Below are positions 18,301 through 25,638 of a stretch of 36,541 nucleotides of DNA, one piece after another. The notes beneath the pieces were generated by a model, which had not been told where the DNA came from, ran no database searches, and saw nothing but the letters and a program-made list of their open reading frames with translations. The first letter of the stretch is position 1, and every line of letters begins with the position of its first letter. A program made the translations under genes and the position numbers. Origin of the DNA: an uncultured Bacteroidales bacterium (GTDB taxonomy: Bacteria; Bacteroidota; Bacteroidia; Bacteroidales; P3); contig CALUNB010000026.1 in NCBI GenBank assembly GCA_944321885.1, positions 1 through 36,541 on the forward strand, read 5' to 3'.

Positions 18301-19951
18301 AGCCGATTTTCCCGTCCACGGAACTGAGGTTCAAGTCCTTGATGGTAACAGGAAAACCTTTGATAGACAGGTCATCCGTCCAACGCAACTCCTTGATTTC
18401 GAAAAAAGGCGCCTGGTTTGAAACTTCCATGCCCTTGAACGAGATATTGGCGAAGCCGAACTTGTCGTTCTCGGCTGCCAAAGGATTGAGTTTCATGCTT
18501 CCCGAAAGGTTCGCCCGGATTTGGAGATCCTTGTCCTTCTCCTTTTTGGCTTCCAGGAACGAACTTGCCAATAAATCTACTTCCCGGCCCTTGATGAAAT
18601 CGAAATCGATTTTCTCCCCTAAGCCCAATTTGAGTTTCCAGCTGCCATCGGTCGCAAAACCACCTTCATACTCGTATTTCCCGGCCTTGCTGACCGGCAA
18701 CTCGATTTGCCCTTTCATGAGACCGTTTTTAATCTGGTCGTGAAGGAATTCCATGGAGAATTTTTCGATGGAGAATCCCCAACCGCCCAAACTTCCTTCG
18801 GTCAGCATCAACACATCTTCCGCCGCGATTTTTCCCGTGAAACCCTTCTCGTCAAGCCACATCTTTTCGGCGAGAACGGACGGCTTGGCGCCTGAGACTT
18901 TCTTGATATAATCCGGAAATTGCAAGCGTATTCTCTTGATATAAAGTCCCTGCCAAATATTCCCGAAATCCACCGCCCCGGAATTGCTCCCCGAAGTGGA
19001 ATAGCCTTTGAAATCCGGGGCGTTCCGGGTCTGGCTGAAATCCAACATCACATCCTCGGCCATGAAAGTCCAATCCGGTACGTGGCGCAGGCCGAATTCG
19101 GGCAAATCCACCTTGACCACGATGTCGTCCAAGGCCTCGGCGGCACAGAAAAACTTGGTTCTAAGGGGTTTGTCCGTCATTTTCCCGTTCTCCACCACGC
19201 CGATTTTTTCGGAATCCAGTTCCAAGACCGCGCTCAACTGCAACTCCTTGAAACCTTCGCAATTGACAATGGCATAAGAGGGGGGAAGCCCGTCGGAAGT
19301 ATTCGTATGGTCTCCCTCTTCCTTTTTCCCCACGAAACGAAGGGAAAAAACATCGCCTTTCCCTTTCAAGGCGATATCGCCCATCAAAGCCAGCTTGGCA
19401 TCACCGATGAAACCTCCCCGCTTGCTTATCAAGATTTTATCTGCTCCGAAATAGAGACTCCGGTCTTCGCCTTGCCAATCCGGACCGGAAATCCTCAGGT
19501 AAACAGCTACCTCGGTATTGTCCGGCCCGAAAACAGCTTGCGTGATTAACAAATCGTAATCCGTGTTCCCGATTGTGGTACGAAGGCCTACCGGCAGCTT
19601 TTGCAGCTCTCCGGGCGTAATCAAGTCGGTCCTTTCCACATACTCTTCAAAATTCCCGAACCATTGCTTGACCCGGTCCAAGACCGGGCGGTCTTCGGTT
19701 CCAGAGTGTTCCCCGGTGGTGTTATTTTCCGAAGCACCAGATTGAATGCCTGAAGTTTCCTCGGGCCGACCAACACAATCGCCCCAAGCAAGAACACCGA
19801 ACTGCCGCCCGGCAAGACTGCCGCCTGCTTCCTTCCCATGGTTCGCCCTTGTGATTTCCATCAAATCCGGCATCCCCGCCGGATCGGCCCGCAAAAAGAA
19901 AAAAGGAAATAAAAGCGCAATAGCCGCCCAAAGAATCTTTCTCTTTTCCAT
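15326..19951 (-). CDS. Giant exported beta-rich protein, 1541 aa, unknown function
   Basis: The protein opens with a standard signal peptide (MEKRKILWAAIALLFPFFFL, cleavage likely near RADPAG). After a Ser/Gly/Glu linker, residues about 90-1050 are long runs of alternating strands (for example LKLGLGEKIDFDFIKG and GKIGFGFKTLVHFGD), without recognised catalytic motifs. The pattern evokes layered sheets like AsmA/TamB-type or propeller-like proteins, but I cannot assign a family. Residues about 1130-1310 resemble bacterial Ig-like (SbsA-type) domains. No transmembrane anchor or sorting signal is visible at the C-terminus. It is followed by the FN3 gene after 38 bp and preceded by a TAnnTTTG box and a leader of about 135 nt. 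From memory, similar large exported proteins sit next to FN3 proteins in other Bacteroidota; I could not verify this. Confidence 0.8.
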   Translation of the reverse strand: MEKRKILWAAIALLFPFFFLRADPAGMPDLMEITRANHGKEAGGSLAGRQFGVLAWGDCVGRPEETSGIQSGASENNTTGEHSGTEDRPVLDRVKQWFGNFEEYVERTDLITPGELQKLPVGLRTTIGNTDYDLLITQAVFGPDNTEVAVYLRISGPDWQGEDRSLYFGADKILISKRGGFIGDAKLALMGDIALKGKGDVFSLRFVGKKEEGDHTNTSDGLPPSYAIVNCEGFKELQLSAVLELDSEKIGVVENGKMTDKPLRTKFFCAAEALDDIVVKVDLPEFGLRHVPDWTFMAEDVMLDFSQTRNAPDFKGYSTSGSNSGAVDFGNIWQGLYIKRIRLQFPDYIKKVSGAKPSVLAEKMWLDEKGFTGKIAAEDVLMLTEGSLGGWGFSIEKFSMEFLHDQIKNGLMKGQIELPVSKAGKYEYEGGFATDGSWKLKLGLGEKIDFDFIKGREVDLLASSFLEAKKEKDKDLQIRANLSGSMKLNPLAAENDKFGFANISFKGMEVSNQAPFFEIKELRWTDDLSIKGFPVTIKDLNLSSVDGKIGFGFKTLVHFGDAGDGNFGGELALKLRSEIKNEGERQKWDFAGVDVGKVAVDFAKSGLKFKGDVELVENNSLYGDGFQGSVDFEIEPLSLGVRADLMLGARQGFRYWYVDVLANLGTTGIPIGPGFKISAIGGGAYKRMKMVERKSGSSDLGQTTSGLFYEPDSTKSLGLKASLVFAAQNEKLFNAELGMEMAFNAQGGLSSMVLSGAGQLMSEELNAMQRFNQRVLQLASAIQPSVEDQQRAIASEASISAQVKLLLDIENSRFTGTFDTYMDLGIIKGAGSKGHLGQMGMSFGGDEWYIKVGEPKHPLGVKMKVGPLQASLDAYFMTGNRLPAFPELPSRVASLMDVSYPRPSASELAKGNGLAFGASFSMSTGTIPLLIFYAAFDADVGFDVMLKQHLNSLCQETGDKPGINGWYAQGQAYAYMMADVGLYLKLFGKKRNFSVLKGEVGTLLQAGLPNPSSFEGNLALNISLLNGLVKGRFNVVFDLGTPCTIVNQGFADGVEIIADLQPGENASGVDVFSIPQVAFNLPLETEIREEYNNEEKQLKISLDQYEFWHGGTRLGGDLRWNEDKRKLEFVSHDIFPPKTSIKLKLAIGAKEKSGSSWKALLDNNGAAYQEKREFSFTTGEGPDSIPWSNVALCYPVKGQSYFLPREHDRAFVYLKRGMADLLTDADYRKRVFVISGKDTMETSFTYNQAEKRLLWTPPPGLLPRTTYELLFVLQHKGDASYVSSGGRSGDPDTPDLTDGSSVLYEGEEGALEQGTVQLGGSLLKTDKDKVVLRYSFTTSRYGTFGEKMADVRLTRTYRTPVMTVDAHGAPNVSEPDVHYLQAKMQAGEGFEEIERKGHVYTDGKPLVQVRADLGTEPYYLRHIYPLVYQEYPYDGFVSFERSAGQGLEPDWAVYASELYSMSSNQYFPWIYYQPFQYKRDFESVLYGVANMGIWGRPYYLDWLKKTFVPIRKGDYPVWLQYVLPDGTVTSRRRMVFENRVE

Positions 19952-20090
19952 CTGTCCGCGTTTTTATGTAGAGTCTGTTTGAAAATTTTTACGATTCCGA
20001 AAACAGTTTCTTATTTCCATGGAGTCTTTGGAAGCGTATTGGTCTTCAATCAAAAACGGAAAACAGACCGAAGCCGCTCCTGACTTGGTG

Positions 20091-20098
20091 CAAATGTA
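20091..20098 (-). promoter_or_regulatory. Candidate -7 box for the giant-protein operon
   Basis: TACATTTG on the minus strand followed by CA matches the Bacteroidota -7 box. No clear -33 element is seen. Transcription would begin near 20085 and give a leader of about 135 nt before the ATG at 19951. Confidence 0.5.
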
Positions 20099-20131
20099 AA
20101 AGGCAAGAATATAGACAGACCGGAAATTTGG

Positions 20132-20323
20132 TTAATCTTTGTTAATCGTTAATTTTTTTAAGAATTTGTTTGAAAAATTCGACAGAATGGCCAGGAGCAA
20201 GACCACCCACGCAGCGACAAGATTTCCGCCATGAACGAGTATTTGGTTTCGAGCAGTCCCGACTACGGGCAAAAACGTACCCCACAACGACAGGATTTCC
20301 AACCAAAAACGTTTAATCAACAC
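20132..20323 (-). CDS. Doubtful 63-aa hydrophobic ORF
   Basis: A GTG-initiated frame overlaps the last 11 bases of the phosphatase-family gene and encodes one hydrophobic segment (AAWVVLLLAILSNF) followed by a Lys-rich end. The overlap would allow coupled translation. There is no ATG, no recognised family and no ribosome-binding signal, so this may be chance. Confidence 0.2.
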   Translation of the reverse strand: MLIKRFWLEILSLWGTFLPVVGTARNQILVHGGNLVAAWVVLLLAILSNFSNKFLKKLTINKD

Positions 20324-21497
20324 AAAGCGTAAGGCTTACAGGCTTGTGGTCGCTATAAACGAAACTGGCATTACCGCAGACTTCGGCATCCCCGGCTTGA
20401 AGGGAACACGACACATAGAAATAATCCGTTACCGAAAGCGTGGAATGCTCACTATAAGGGAAATCCAGATAGCGCAGTGTCTTGGCTGAGGAATCATGGA
20501 CAAAGCGACCTTGGGCATCGAAAGCCGAAAACCGCAAGGGAGCGACCGCGAACCAAGGATTGGAAAGTTCGGCCCCGGAAACCTGGTAGCCAGGCGGGTA
20601 TTGGTTCCAATCTCCCCCGATGACCACTCCCACCCCCCTTTTCTGGAGACTATCCACCCAAGCAGCCAAGAAAGTTGTCTCTTGATCGCGCATTTTCCCC
20701 GTATCGTAGGCCGTGTTATGGGTGTTACCTACAACCAACCGGCCTCCATCCGCCAAACGGAAGGTCGCCGCCAACAAGCAACGTTTCAAATTGAACAAAC
20801 TGACAGGGAACGGGAAACGGGAGGGATAAGCCCAACGCTCCGCTTTTTCCGCCCGGTAGCGGCTCAATATCACGATGCCGCTGGAGACTTTGCCCATCGG
20901 TGAACGCAAGGGAAGCGGCACAAAACATGAGCGGTAATTGCAGGCGAAATATAAATGATAATCCGGAAAAGCCTTCTGCAAAAGCTCCAATTCATTTATC
21001 CGGTAAGTCCGTCGGGAACATTCATCCACTTCCTGCAAAAGGTAAATATCCGCATCCAAGGCTTTCATTTCCGCGAGGATACCGTCAAGATTCTCCATCG
21101 TACGGGCTTTCGTGTCCCTGACGCGCTTTCCCCCATCGTAAAAGAAATCCATGTTGTCGCCAAGACCTCCATAACCGATATTCCAAGTCACGATTCTCAA
21201 GCTGTCCGGAAGAATGTCTGCCATGATACAGCCTCCGGCTTGGCAAGTCCCGGACGAACCGAGTCCGCCACAAGCCACCCCGGCATCATGACTTACAGTT
21301 TCCAGCGAGTCTCCTATCCGGTCTTGACGGACACCCTCCAGCGAAGCTTTCCCGCGTTCAAGCATGGGGTGCACCTCTTCCATCTCGTCCGGCCAGTATC
21401 CGGTTATGGCCGCCACCACTATGAACAGGGCGGAAGCCACGAATACCACAAGCACCAAGCCTAAGACAAACTTGAAAAAACGCCGCATCGTTTTCAT
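20313..21497 (-). CDS. Membrane-anchored endonuclease/exonuclease/phosphatase family protein
   Basis: A 394-residue protein with an N-terminal membrane helix (FVLGLVLVVFVASALFIVVA) and a periplasmic EEP domain. The catalytic pattern of the fold is complete: WNIGYGG (Asn), LLQEVDECS (Glu), GNTHNTAYD, GDWNQYP (Asp and Asn) and SDHKPVSL (Asp-His). EEP members hydrolyse phosphodiester or phosphomonoester bonds in nucleic acids, inositol phosphates or sphingomyelin; the substrate here cannot be told. An insert of about 50 residues, rich in Cys and Gly, separates the membrane helix from the domain. An ATG at 21488 is an alternative start. The nrdG stop lies 67 bp upstream on the same strand, so readthrough from nrdDG is possible, though no shared function is evident. 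Confidence 0.88.
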   Translation of the reverse strand: MKTMRRFFKFVLGLVLVVFVASALFIVVAAITGYWPDEMEEVHPMLERGKASLEGVRQDRIGDSLETVSHDAGVACGGLGSSGTCQAGGCIMADILPDSLRIVTWNIGYGGLGDNMDFFYDGGKRVRDTKARTMENLDGILAEMKALDADIYLLQEVDECSRRTYRINELELLQKAFPDYHLYFACNYRSCFVPLPLRSPMGKVSSGIVILSRYRAEKAERWAYPSRFPFPVSLFNLKRCLLAATFRLADGGRLVVGNTHNTAYDTGKMRDQETTFLAAWVDSLQKRGVGVVIGGDWNQYPPGYQVSGAELSNPWFAVAPLRFSAFDAQGRFVHDSSAKTLRYLDFPYSEHSTLSVTDYFYVSCSLQAGDAEVCGNASFVYSDHKPVSLTLCVD

Positions 21498-21564
21498 GTT
21501 ATTTTACTGGATATTACCAGAATTCCAACATCTTAGCTCCTATCCCTCAAAGCAGGCCGCGGAC

Positions 21565-22071
21565 TCAAAAATCCTCGAAAGGCTTTTTCCAGAAAACCGA
21601 AGTGATATCCTCCATCCGTCCCTCTTCCATTTTATAGAAACGTTGATTGGTAGCGGGGGAACGCAAACCGCCCAAGGCTTCCCGGTAGGGACCGATTTTC
21701 ACATAGTCGAAATCCTCTTTCCTGAAATCCCGAGGGAAACTCTCCCGTCCTGAATACCAAGCGGTTTTCAAACCCGGATAATCCCGGTGGACAAAAGCCG
21801 CCAAACGGGCCACGGCTTCCGGCTCGGCATCCCCGCCCATGAAGCAAACACAAGTCACCGTCCTGCCATATTTCTCCAACAAAGCGGACAAGGATTTCTC
21901 GTCCAAGACTTCGCCGACATTTTCCCGCAGATAGGGACTATGGCAAGCCGGACAACGGAACGGGCAACGGGAGAGGTTCAGCGCCAAACTGACCTCCCCC
22001 GGGACTTCCTGGAACACGATATCATATCCCGTGAATTTCAAAAATCCGCTATCCGAAGCACTCTTTTCCAT
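21565..22071 (-). CDS. nrdG: Anaerobic ribonucleotide reductase activating protein
   Basis: A radical SAM activase of about 168 residues that installs the glycyl radical on NrdD under anaerobic conditions. The C-x3-C-x2-C cluster motif is CPFRCPAC (C36, C40, C43), followed by a glycine-rich CFMGGDAE segment for S-adenosylmethionine binding. The start at 22071 (MEKSASDSGF) is chosen because it lies 19 nt after the nrdD stop and fits the usual N-terminus; the frame stays open to 22161 inside nrdD. The C-terminal TNQRFYKME segment is typical of the family. It forms one operon with nrdD and so falls under the upstream cobalamin riboswitch. Confidence 0.92.
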   Translation of the reverse strand: MEKSASDSGFLKFTGYDIVFQEVPGEVSLALNLSRCPFRCPACHSPYLRENVGEVLDEKSLSALLEKYGRTVTCVCFMGGDAEPEAVARLAAFVHRDYPGLKTAWYSGRESFPRDFRKEDFDYVKIGPYREALGGLRSPATNQRFYKMEEGRMEDITSVFWKKPFEDF

Positions 22072-22090
22072 ATCCACATCAAGCTGCTTT

Positions 22091-24187
22091 TCAAACCTCC
22101 GCAGGAGCATAATACCGCCGTGCCGCCTCTTGCTGCCGGGCCTGGGAAAAATTGCTGACACGTTTCATATAACCGATGACACGGGTCAAATAATCCAAGT
22201 TATTCCCATGGCAATGAGGACATTCGTGTAAATAACGCTTGTCGATATGGCCGCAATCGTTGCAAACCGTATTCGGAATATTGAATGTGAAATAGTTGCA
22301 ACCCTCTATCGCTGCCACCCGCAACAATTGCCGGTACTGCGCTTCCGACAGATGCTCCTCCAAATTCATGTGTAAAGCCGAGCCCCCCGTCAAATGTTCG
22401 ATGTAACGCCTGCCATGCAGCCGGAACTTGTCCACGATATTAAGACTACTGTCTTCCACGATGTAAAAATAGCTGTTGTAGCAGTCCCTGAACGTTTTAT
22501 ATCCGGCTTCCTTGTCCCATTTCGCATGCTTCACCCCTACGTTTTCGGCCGGTATCATCTCGCAATTGAACAAAACTTCCTTGCTCCGGTATTTCTTGTT
22601 GTAGCGCTCTATCAAACCCAAGATTTCCTGCACGAAAGCCTCGTATTCCGGGTTATCGTTTATCCCGATTCCCAGGAACTGGGCCGCCTCCACCAAGCCG
22701 TTCACCCCGATGGTCAGGTACTGCCGCCCGATATGGATATAACCGGCATCGAACAAAGGCAGCATCCCCTTCGATTGGAAGTGCTTGAGGTTCTCATTAT
22801 AAGCCAATTGCACCTTATGGGCCAAATCTACCACTTCTTCCAGGAAAAACGGGTACATCTGCCCCGCCCGGGCCGCATACTGGATGCAACGGTTCAAGTT
22901 TATCGTCAACACGCTTTTGGAACCGGTCGAAACACCTCCGGCACCCAAGGTATAGCTGAACCCATTGTCCTGTATTTCATTCCGCAAGCGACAGCAACTG
23001 CTCAAGGAGTCGGCATTGTCGCTCATGTAGGTGAAAAAAGAATGCCCCTCGGCATACATCTCCGCCGTGAAATCCCCGTATTCCTTGTCCAAGACATCCC
23101 CATCCTTGCAAAGCAAAGCCATTGTCTCCACCGGGAAGGTCAACACCGTCCGGGTCCTTTCCTTGTTGAACCATTTCATGAAACGCTTCTGGAGCCAGTT
23201 GAGCGATTCCCAATGGGGCTTGCTCCCATCGGGGAACACGAAATGTTCGAACAGGCTATGGAAATAGTACCGGTCATAGTAGGAAATATTCCAGAACACC
23301 GCCTGGAAGTTACGCGCCCCGGTGGGTTGGTTTATCGAATAGACAATCTGCTCGAAACAATCGGTAATTACCTTGTCGATAGTCCGCTTCCGACTCGACA
23401 AATCCACGATTTCCGATGACCGCAAATAGTAGTCGTTCCCGTACTCCAAGCCGATAAAGTAATTCATATACATCAGGAATTCCGGTGTGGCGCAAGCCCC
23501 GCTCAACATGCTGGAAACCATGAAAACCATATTGACGAACCCACCGCAAAACGATTTGAGGTTGGTCGGAGCCGTGGAATTGCCACCGATGGAAAGCGTA
23601 CCGCCGATCAGCCAAGGATACATCGTGATACTGGCACAATAATTCGCCAGGCTCGTTTCATCGTTCTTGTATATGAAATGGCTGTTGAGCAATTCCAAAT
23701 ACCTGTCTGCCAACTCTTTTCCATACATATCCTTGATACGGTCGGTCAGCAGGCGGCGGTTCAAACGGATGAAGTTCGACTTGGGAAGTTCGCCTGTCAA
23801 GGTCGCGATATTCTTGTTCTCCACATTGGCGTTGGCATCGTATTTGCTCCCCGTGGCCGCATTGGAGGCGTTGCAGTAATCCATCAGGAACTTCAACTTG
23901 TCCCGGATTTCCCGGTCTTCCCAATGTTTCTGCCGGTAAAGGATATAGGATTTCGCCACCGCGTAATAATGTTCCGCCATCAAGGCCGTTTCCACTTGGT
24001 TCTGTATGTCTTCCACCGTGGTCCCGTTCCTGATGTCCACCCGGCTCAAAATCGTGGTGATGACTTCCTGCGTGGCGAAGCTTCCCACCGAAAGGAAGGC
24101 CTTGGCAATTGCATTCTTGATTTTCTGCAAGGAAAAGGCTTCCGGTTTGCCGTCCCTTTTGATGATGTAAATTTCCGAACTGTCCAT
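22091..24187 (-). CDS. nrdD: Class III anaerobic ribonucleoside-triphosphate reductase
   Basis: Reduces ribonucleoside triphosphates to deoxyribonucleotides without oxygen or B12, using a glycyl radical. The protein is about 698 residues from the ATG at 24187 (MDSSEIYIIKRDGK), which begins at an ATP-cone allosteric domain (residues 1-90); in-frame ATGs at 24244 and 24286 would add residues not expected for the family. The C-terminus carries a zinc site (CNDCG with CPHCHG) and the glycyl radical loop RVIGYMKRVSN, radical Gly near residue 672. nrdG follows after 19 nt. The long leader from about 24700 contains a cobalamin riboswitch, so B12 should lower expression. The roughly 315 nt between riboswitch and start codon contain no convincing gene. 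Confidence 0.95.
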   Translation of the reverse strand: MDSSEIYIIKRDGKPEAFSLQKIKNAIAKAFLSVGSFATQEVITTILSRVDIRNGTTVEDIQNQVETALMAEHYYAVAKSYILYRQKHWEDREIRDKLKFLMDYCNASNAATGSKYDANANVENKNIATLTGELPKSNFIRLNRRLLTDRIKDMYGKELADRYLELLNSHFIYKNDETSLANYCASITMYPWLIGGTLSIGGNSTAPTNLKSFCGGFVNMVFMVSSMLSGACATPEFLMYMNYFIGLEYGNDYYLRSSEIVDLSSRKRTIDKVITDCFEQIVYSINQPTGARNFQAVFWNISYYDRYYFHSLFEHFVFPDGSKPHWESLNWLQKRFMKWFNKERTRTVLTFPVETMALLCKDGDVLDKEYGDFTAEMYAEGHSFFTYMSDNADSLSSCCRLRNEIQDNGFSYTLGAGGVSTGSKSVLTINLNRCIQYAARAGQMYPFFLEEVVDLAHKVQLAYNENLKHFQSKGMLPLFDAGYIHIGRQYLTIGVNGLVEAAQFLGIGINDNPEYEAFVQEILGLIERYNKKYRSKEVLFNCEMIPAENVGVKHAKWDKEAGYKTFRDCYNSYFYIVEDSSLNIVDKFRLHGRRYIEHLTGGSALHMNLEEHLSEAQYRQLLRVAAIEGCNYFTFNIPNTVCNDCGHIDKRYLHECPHCHGNNLDYLTRVIGYMKRVSNFSQARQQEAARRYYAPAEV

Positions 24188-24504
24188 ATTGTCTATGTTT
24201 CGAAGGCGGTTTGTCGTAAAAATTTTTATTTTGACCTGTTTCATAGGACTCATCCATCGTTGAAAGCGCTCCAGCCCGGAGGCCAATCCAAGACATCAAT
24301 GCGCTTGACACGCAAGCAACGGCATCGTTCCTATACCTCGCCCGGCAACGGACAAGCCTGACAAAATAAAACACCAGATTTCAAGCAGAACAGGTAGAAA
24401 ATGAAGCCATCCAAGAATCCCATGGGAACCCGATGTCCCCTTCCAAGACGAAACATTCCCGGCATCCTTTCCCCGGCCTTTCCACCCGAAAGCTCGAAAA
24501 AACG

Positions 24505-24705
24505 CATTACCGGCAGGTCTTCTGACTTGTCCCGTCCGCGACGCCTTCCCGGAGCTTCCAGGATTCAAACACTTCCCAATCTCCAGTGGCTTAGCCTTCG
24601 CGAACACTTCCTCCTTAAAAGAGGGGGACTTACAGCTACGGGGATAGTTCCTGACTTTCACAGGATTCCCTTTTTTCGTGCTCCTCGGCACGAACCGGCA
24701 ACGGG
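24505..24705 (-). ncRNA. Cobalamin riboswitch upstream of nrdDG
   Basis: The minus strand carries the conserved cobalamin core in order: GGGAATCCTGTGAAAGTCAG, then CCCCGTAGCTGTAAG, then GCCACTGG, and finally the B12 box AGTCAGAAGACCTGCC. Flanking CCGG segments (near 24695 and 24511) can close the P1 helix. A run of six T (24502-24497) follows the box by about 10 nt and may belong to a terminator-type expression platform. The element lies in the 5' leader of nrdD, oriented with it. This is the known logic by which B12 switches off B12-independent isoenzymes. Exact limits are approximate. Confidence 0.93.
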
Positions 24706-24706
24706 A

Positions 24707-24714
24707 CAAAATTA
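24707..24714 (-). promoter_or_regulatory. -7 box driving riboswitch-nrdDG transcript
   Basis: TAATTTTG on the minus strand fits TAnnTTTG and would place the start site near 24700, just before the riboswitch. No good -33 element at 19-21 nt is present; a TTTTTTG lies somewhat farther upstream. Confidence 0.55.
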
Positions 24715-24837
24715 CGGCAGAATCCGGATTCCCTCCTATGGACAAAAAACAAAGTTTTCCCCCTTTTTTCAACAACGGGTCCGAACGGCCAAGTACCCAG
24801 CAAATCCTTGAAACATCGATACTATACCAAATTATAA

Positions 24838-24883
24838 AAAAATCGCCAGTACGCAGTACGTTTTTCACATAAAAATCGCCAGT
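24838..24883 (+). repeat. Direct repeat AAAAATCGCCAGT, two copies
   Basis: The 13-mer AAAAATCGCCAGT occurs at 24838-24850 and 24871-24883. Between them CAGTACG is repeated in tandem and includes the small palindrome GTACGCAGTAC. The second copy ends 14 nt before the TACCTTTG box, a position suited to a -33 region or operator. It could also be a scar of duplication or recombination. Confidence 0.6.
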
Positions 24884-24897
24884 TCAAAAACAATAAT

Positions 24898-24905
24898 TAC
24901 CTTTG
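24898..24905 (+). promoter_or_regulatory. -7 box TACCTTTG before truncated ATPase gene
   Basis: An exact TAnnTTTG match followed by CA, 20 nt before an ATG at 24925. That ATG opens METLTRDAR in a frame different from the DUF4143 remnant that follows, suggesting the promoter and first codons of an original gene are now joined to its distal part. Confidence 0.65.
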
Positions 24906-24943
24906 CACAAAGAAAAACCAAGGCATGGAAACTCTGACAAGAG

Positions 24944-25468
24944 ATGCGCGATTTGCTACGGCTCGTCGCGTTCCAATTAGGCAGCGAAGTCTCCTATGAA
25001 GAATTGGGCAAGCAACTTGGAATGAGCAAAACGACAGTCGAAAAATACCTTGACCTGCTGGAGAAGGTTTTTGTCATCTACCGGCTTGGGGCTTATTCAC
25101 GCAACTTGCGCAAAGAAGTCACAAAAGCAGGAAAATGGTATTTTTATGACAATGGCATCCGTAACGCCGTCATTGGAGCCTTTTCCCCACTGTCCATCCG
25201 GCAGGATGTCGGAGCACTCTGGGAAAATTACCTTATCGGAGAACGCCGCAAAACGAATTTCAATGAAGGCCTGTATAAAGGGTTTTACTTTTGGCGCACT
25301 TACGACAAACAGGAAATCGACCTTATCGAGGAGAATGCTGACAACTTGGCCGCATGGGAGTTCAAATGGGGAGACAAAATACCCTCTATCTCCAAGGCTT
25401 TCCAAGAAGCATACCCCCATGCCGGATTCCAAGTGGTAAACAAAGCAAACTATCTGGAGTTCGTGTAA
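24944..25468 (+). pseudogene. DUF4143 remnant of an AAA_14-type ATPase, N-terminal half lost
   Basis: The 174-residue frame matches the C-terminal half of the AAA_14 plus DUF4143 family, normally about 380-420 residues. It starts directly at the helical segment DLLRLVAFQLGSEVSYEELG with a winged-helix-like unit (SKTTVEKYLDLLEKVFVIYR). It continues through WYFYDNGIRNAV, LWENYLIGE and the nuclease-like FYFWRTYDKQEIDLIE and AAWEFKWGD (E-x-K). The whole P-loop domain is missing. An in-frame stop lies three codons upstream of the ATG at 24944, so the frame cannot extend; the better-placed ATG at 25 nt beyond the promoter is out of frame. A deletion plus frameshift explains this best. It is possible that the stub is still translated. 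Confidence 0.8.
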
Positions 25469-25576
25469 GGCATCCGTCCTACGGTCCTGCCAACGGAGAC
25501 CGACCGACAGTATTTATCTATATGGACGGCAAATCCAAATTTACTATTTTTGACTATCTTCGCCATTTTGAAAAAC

Positions 25577-25612
25577 AAAGCGGACAACTGGCTCAAAGCC
25601 GAGGTCCGCTTT
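25577..25612 (+). terminator. Long hairpin between ATPase remnant and pheT
   Basis: AAAGCGGAC (25577-25585) pairs with GTCCGCTTT (25604-25612); an inner GGCT/AGCC helix fills most of the loop. A short T run (TTTT) overlaps its end. It may terminate the truncated ATPase transcript, which ends 109 nt upstream, or be an attenuator in the pheT leader, whose ATG is 27 nt farther on. A weak -7-like TATCTTCG at 25555-25562 would place it inside the pheT leader. Confidence 0.5.
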
Positions 25613-25638
25613 TAACGAACATGTAATTTCAAAAAGCC

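Noticed and set aside
24296..24868. Minus-strand open frame of 190 codons through the riboswitch
   Set aside because: It runs through the conserved cobalamin aptamer, starts with GTG upstream of the predicted promoter and has no domain-like sequence.
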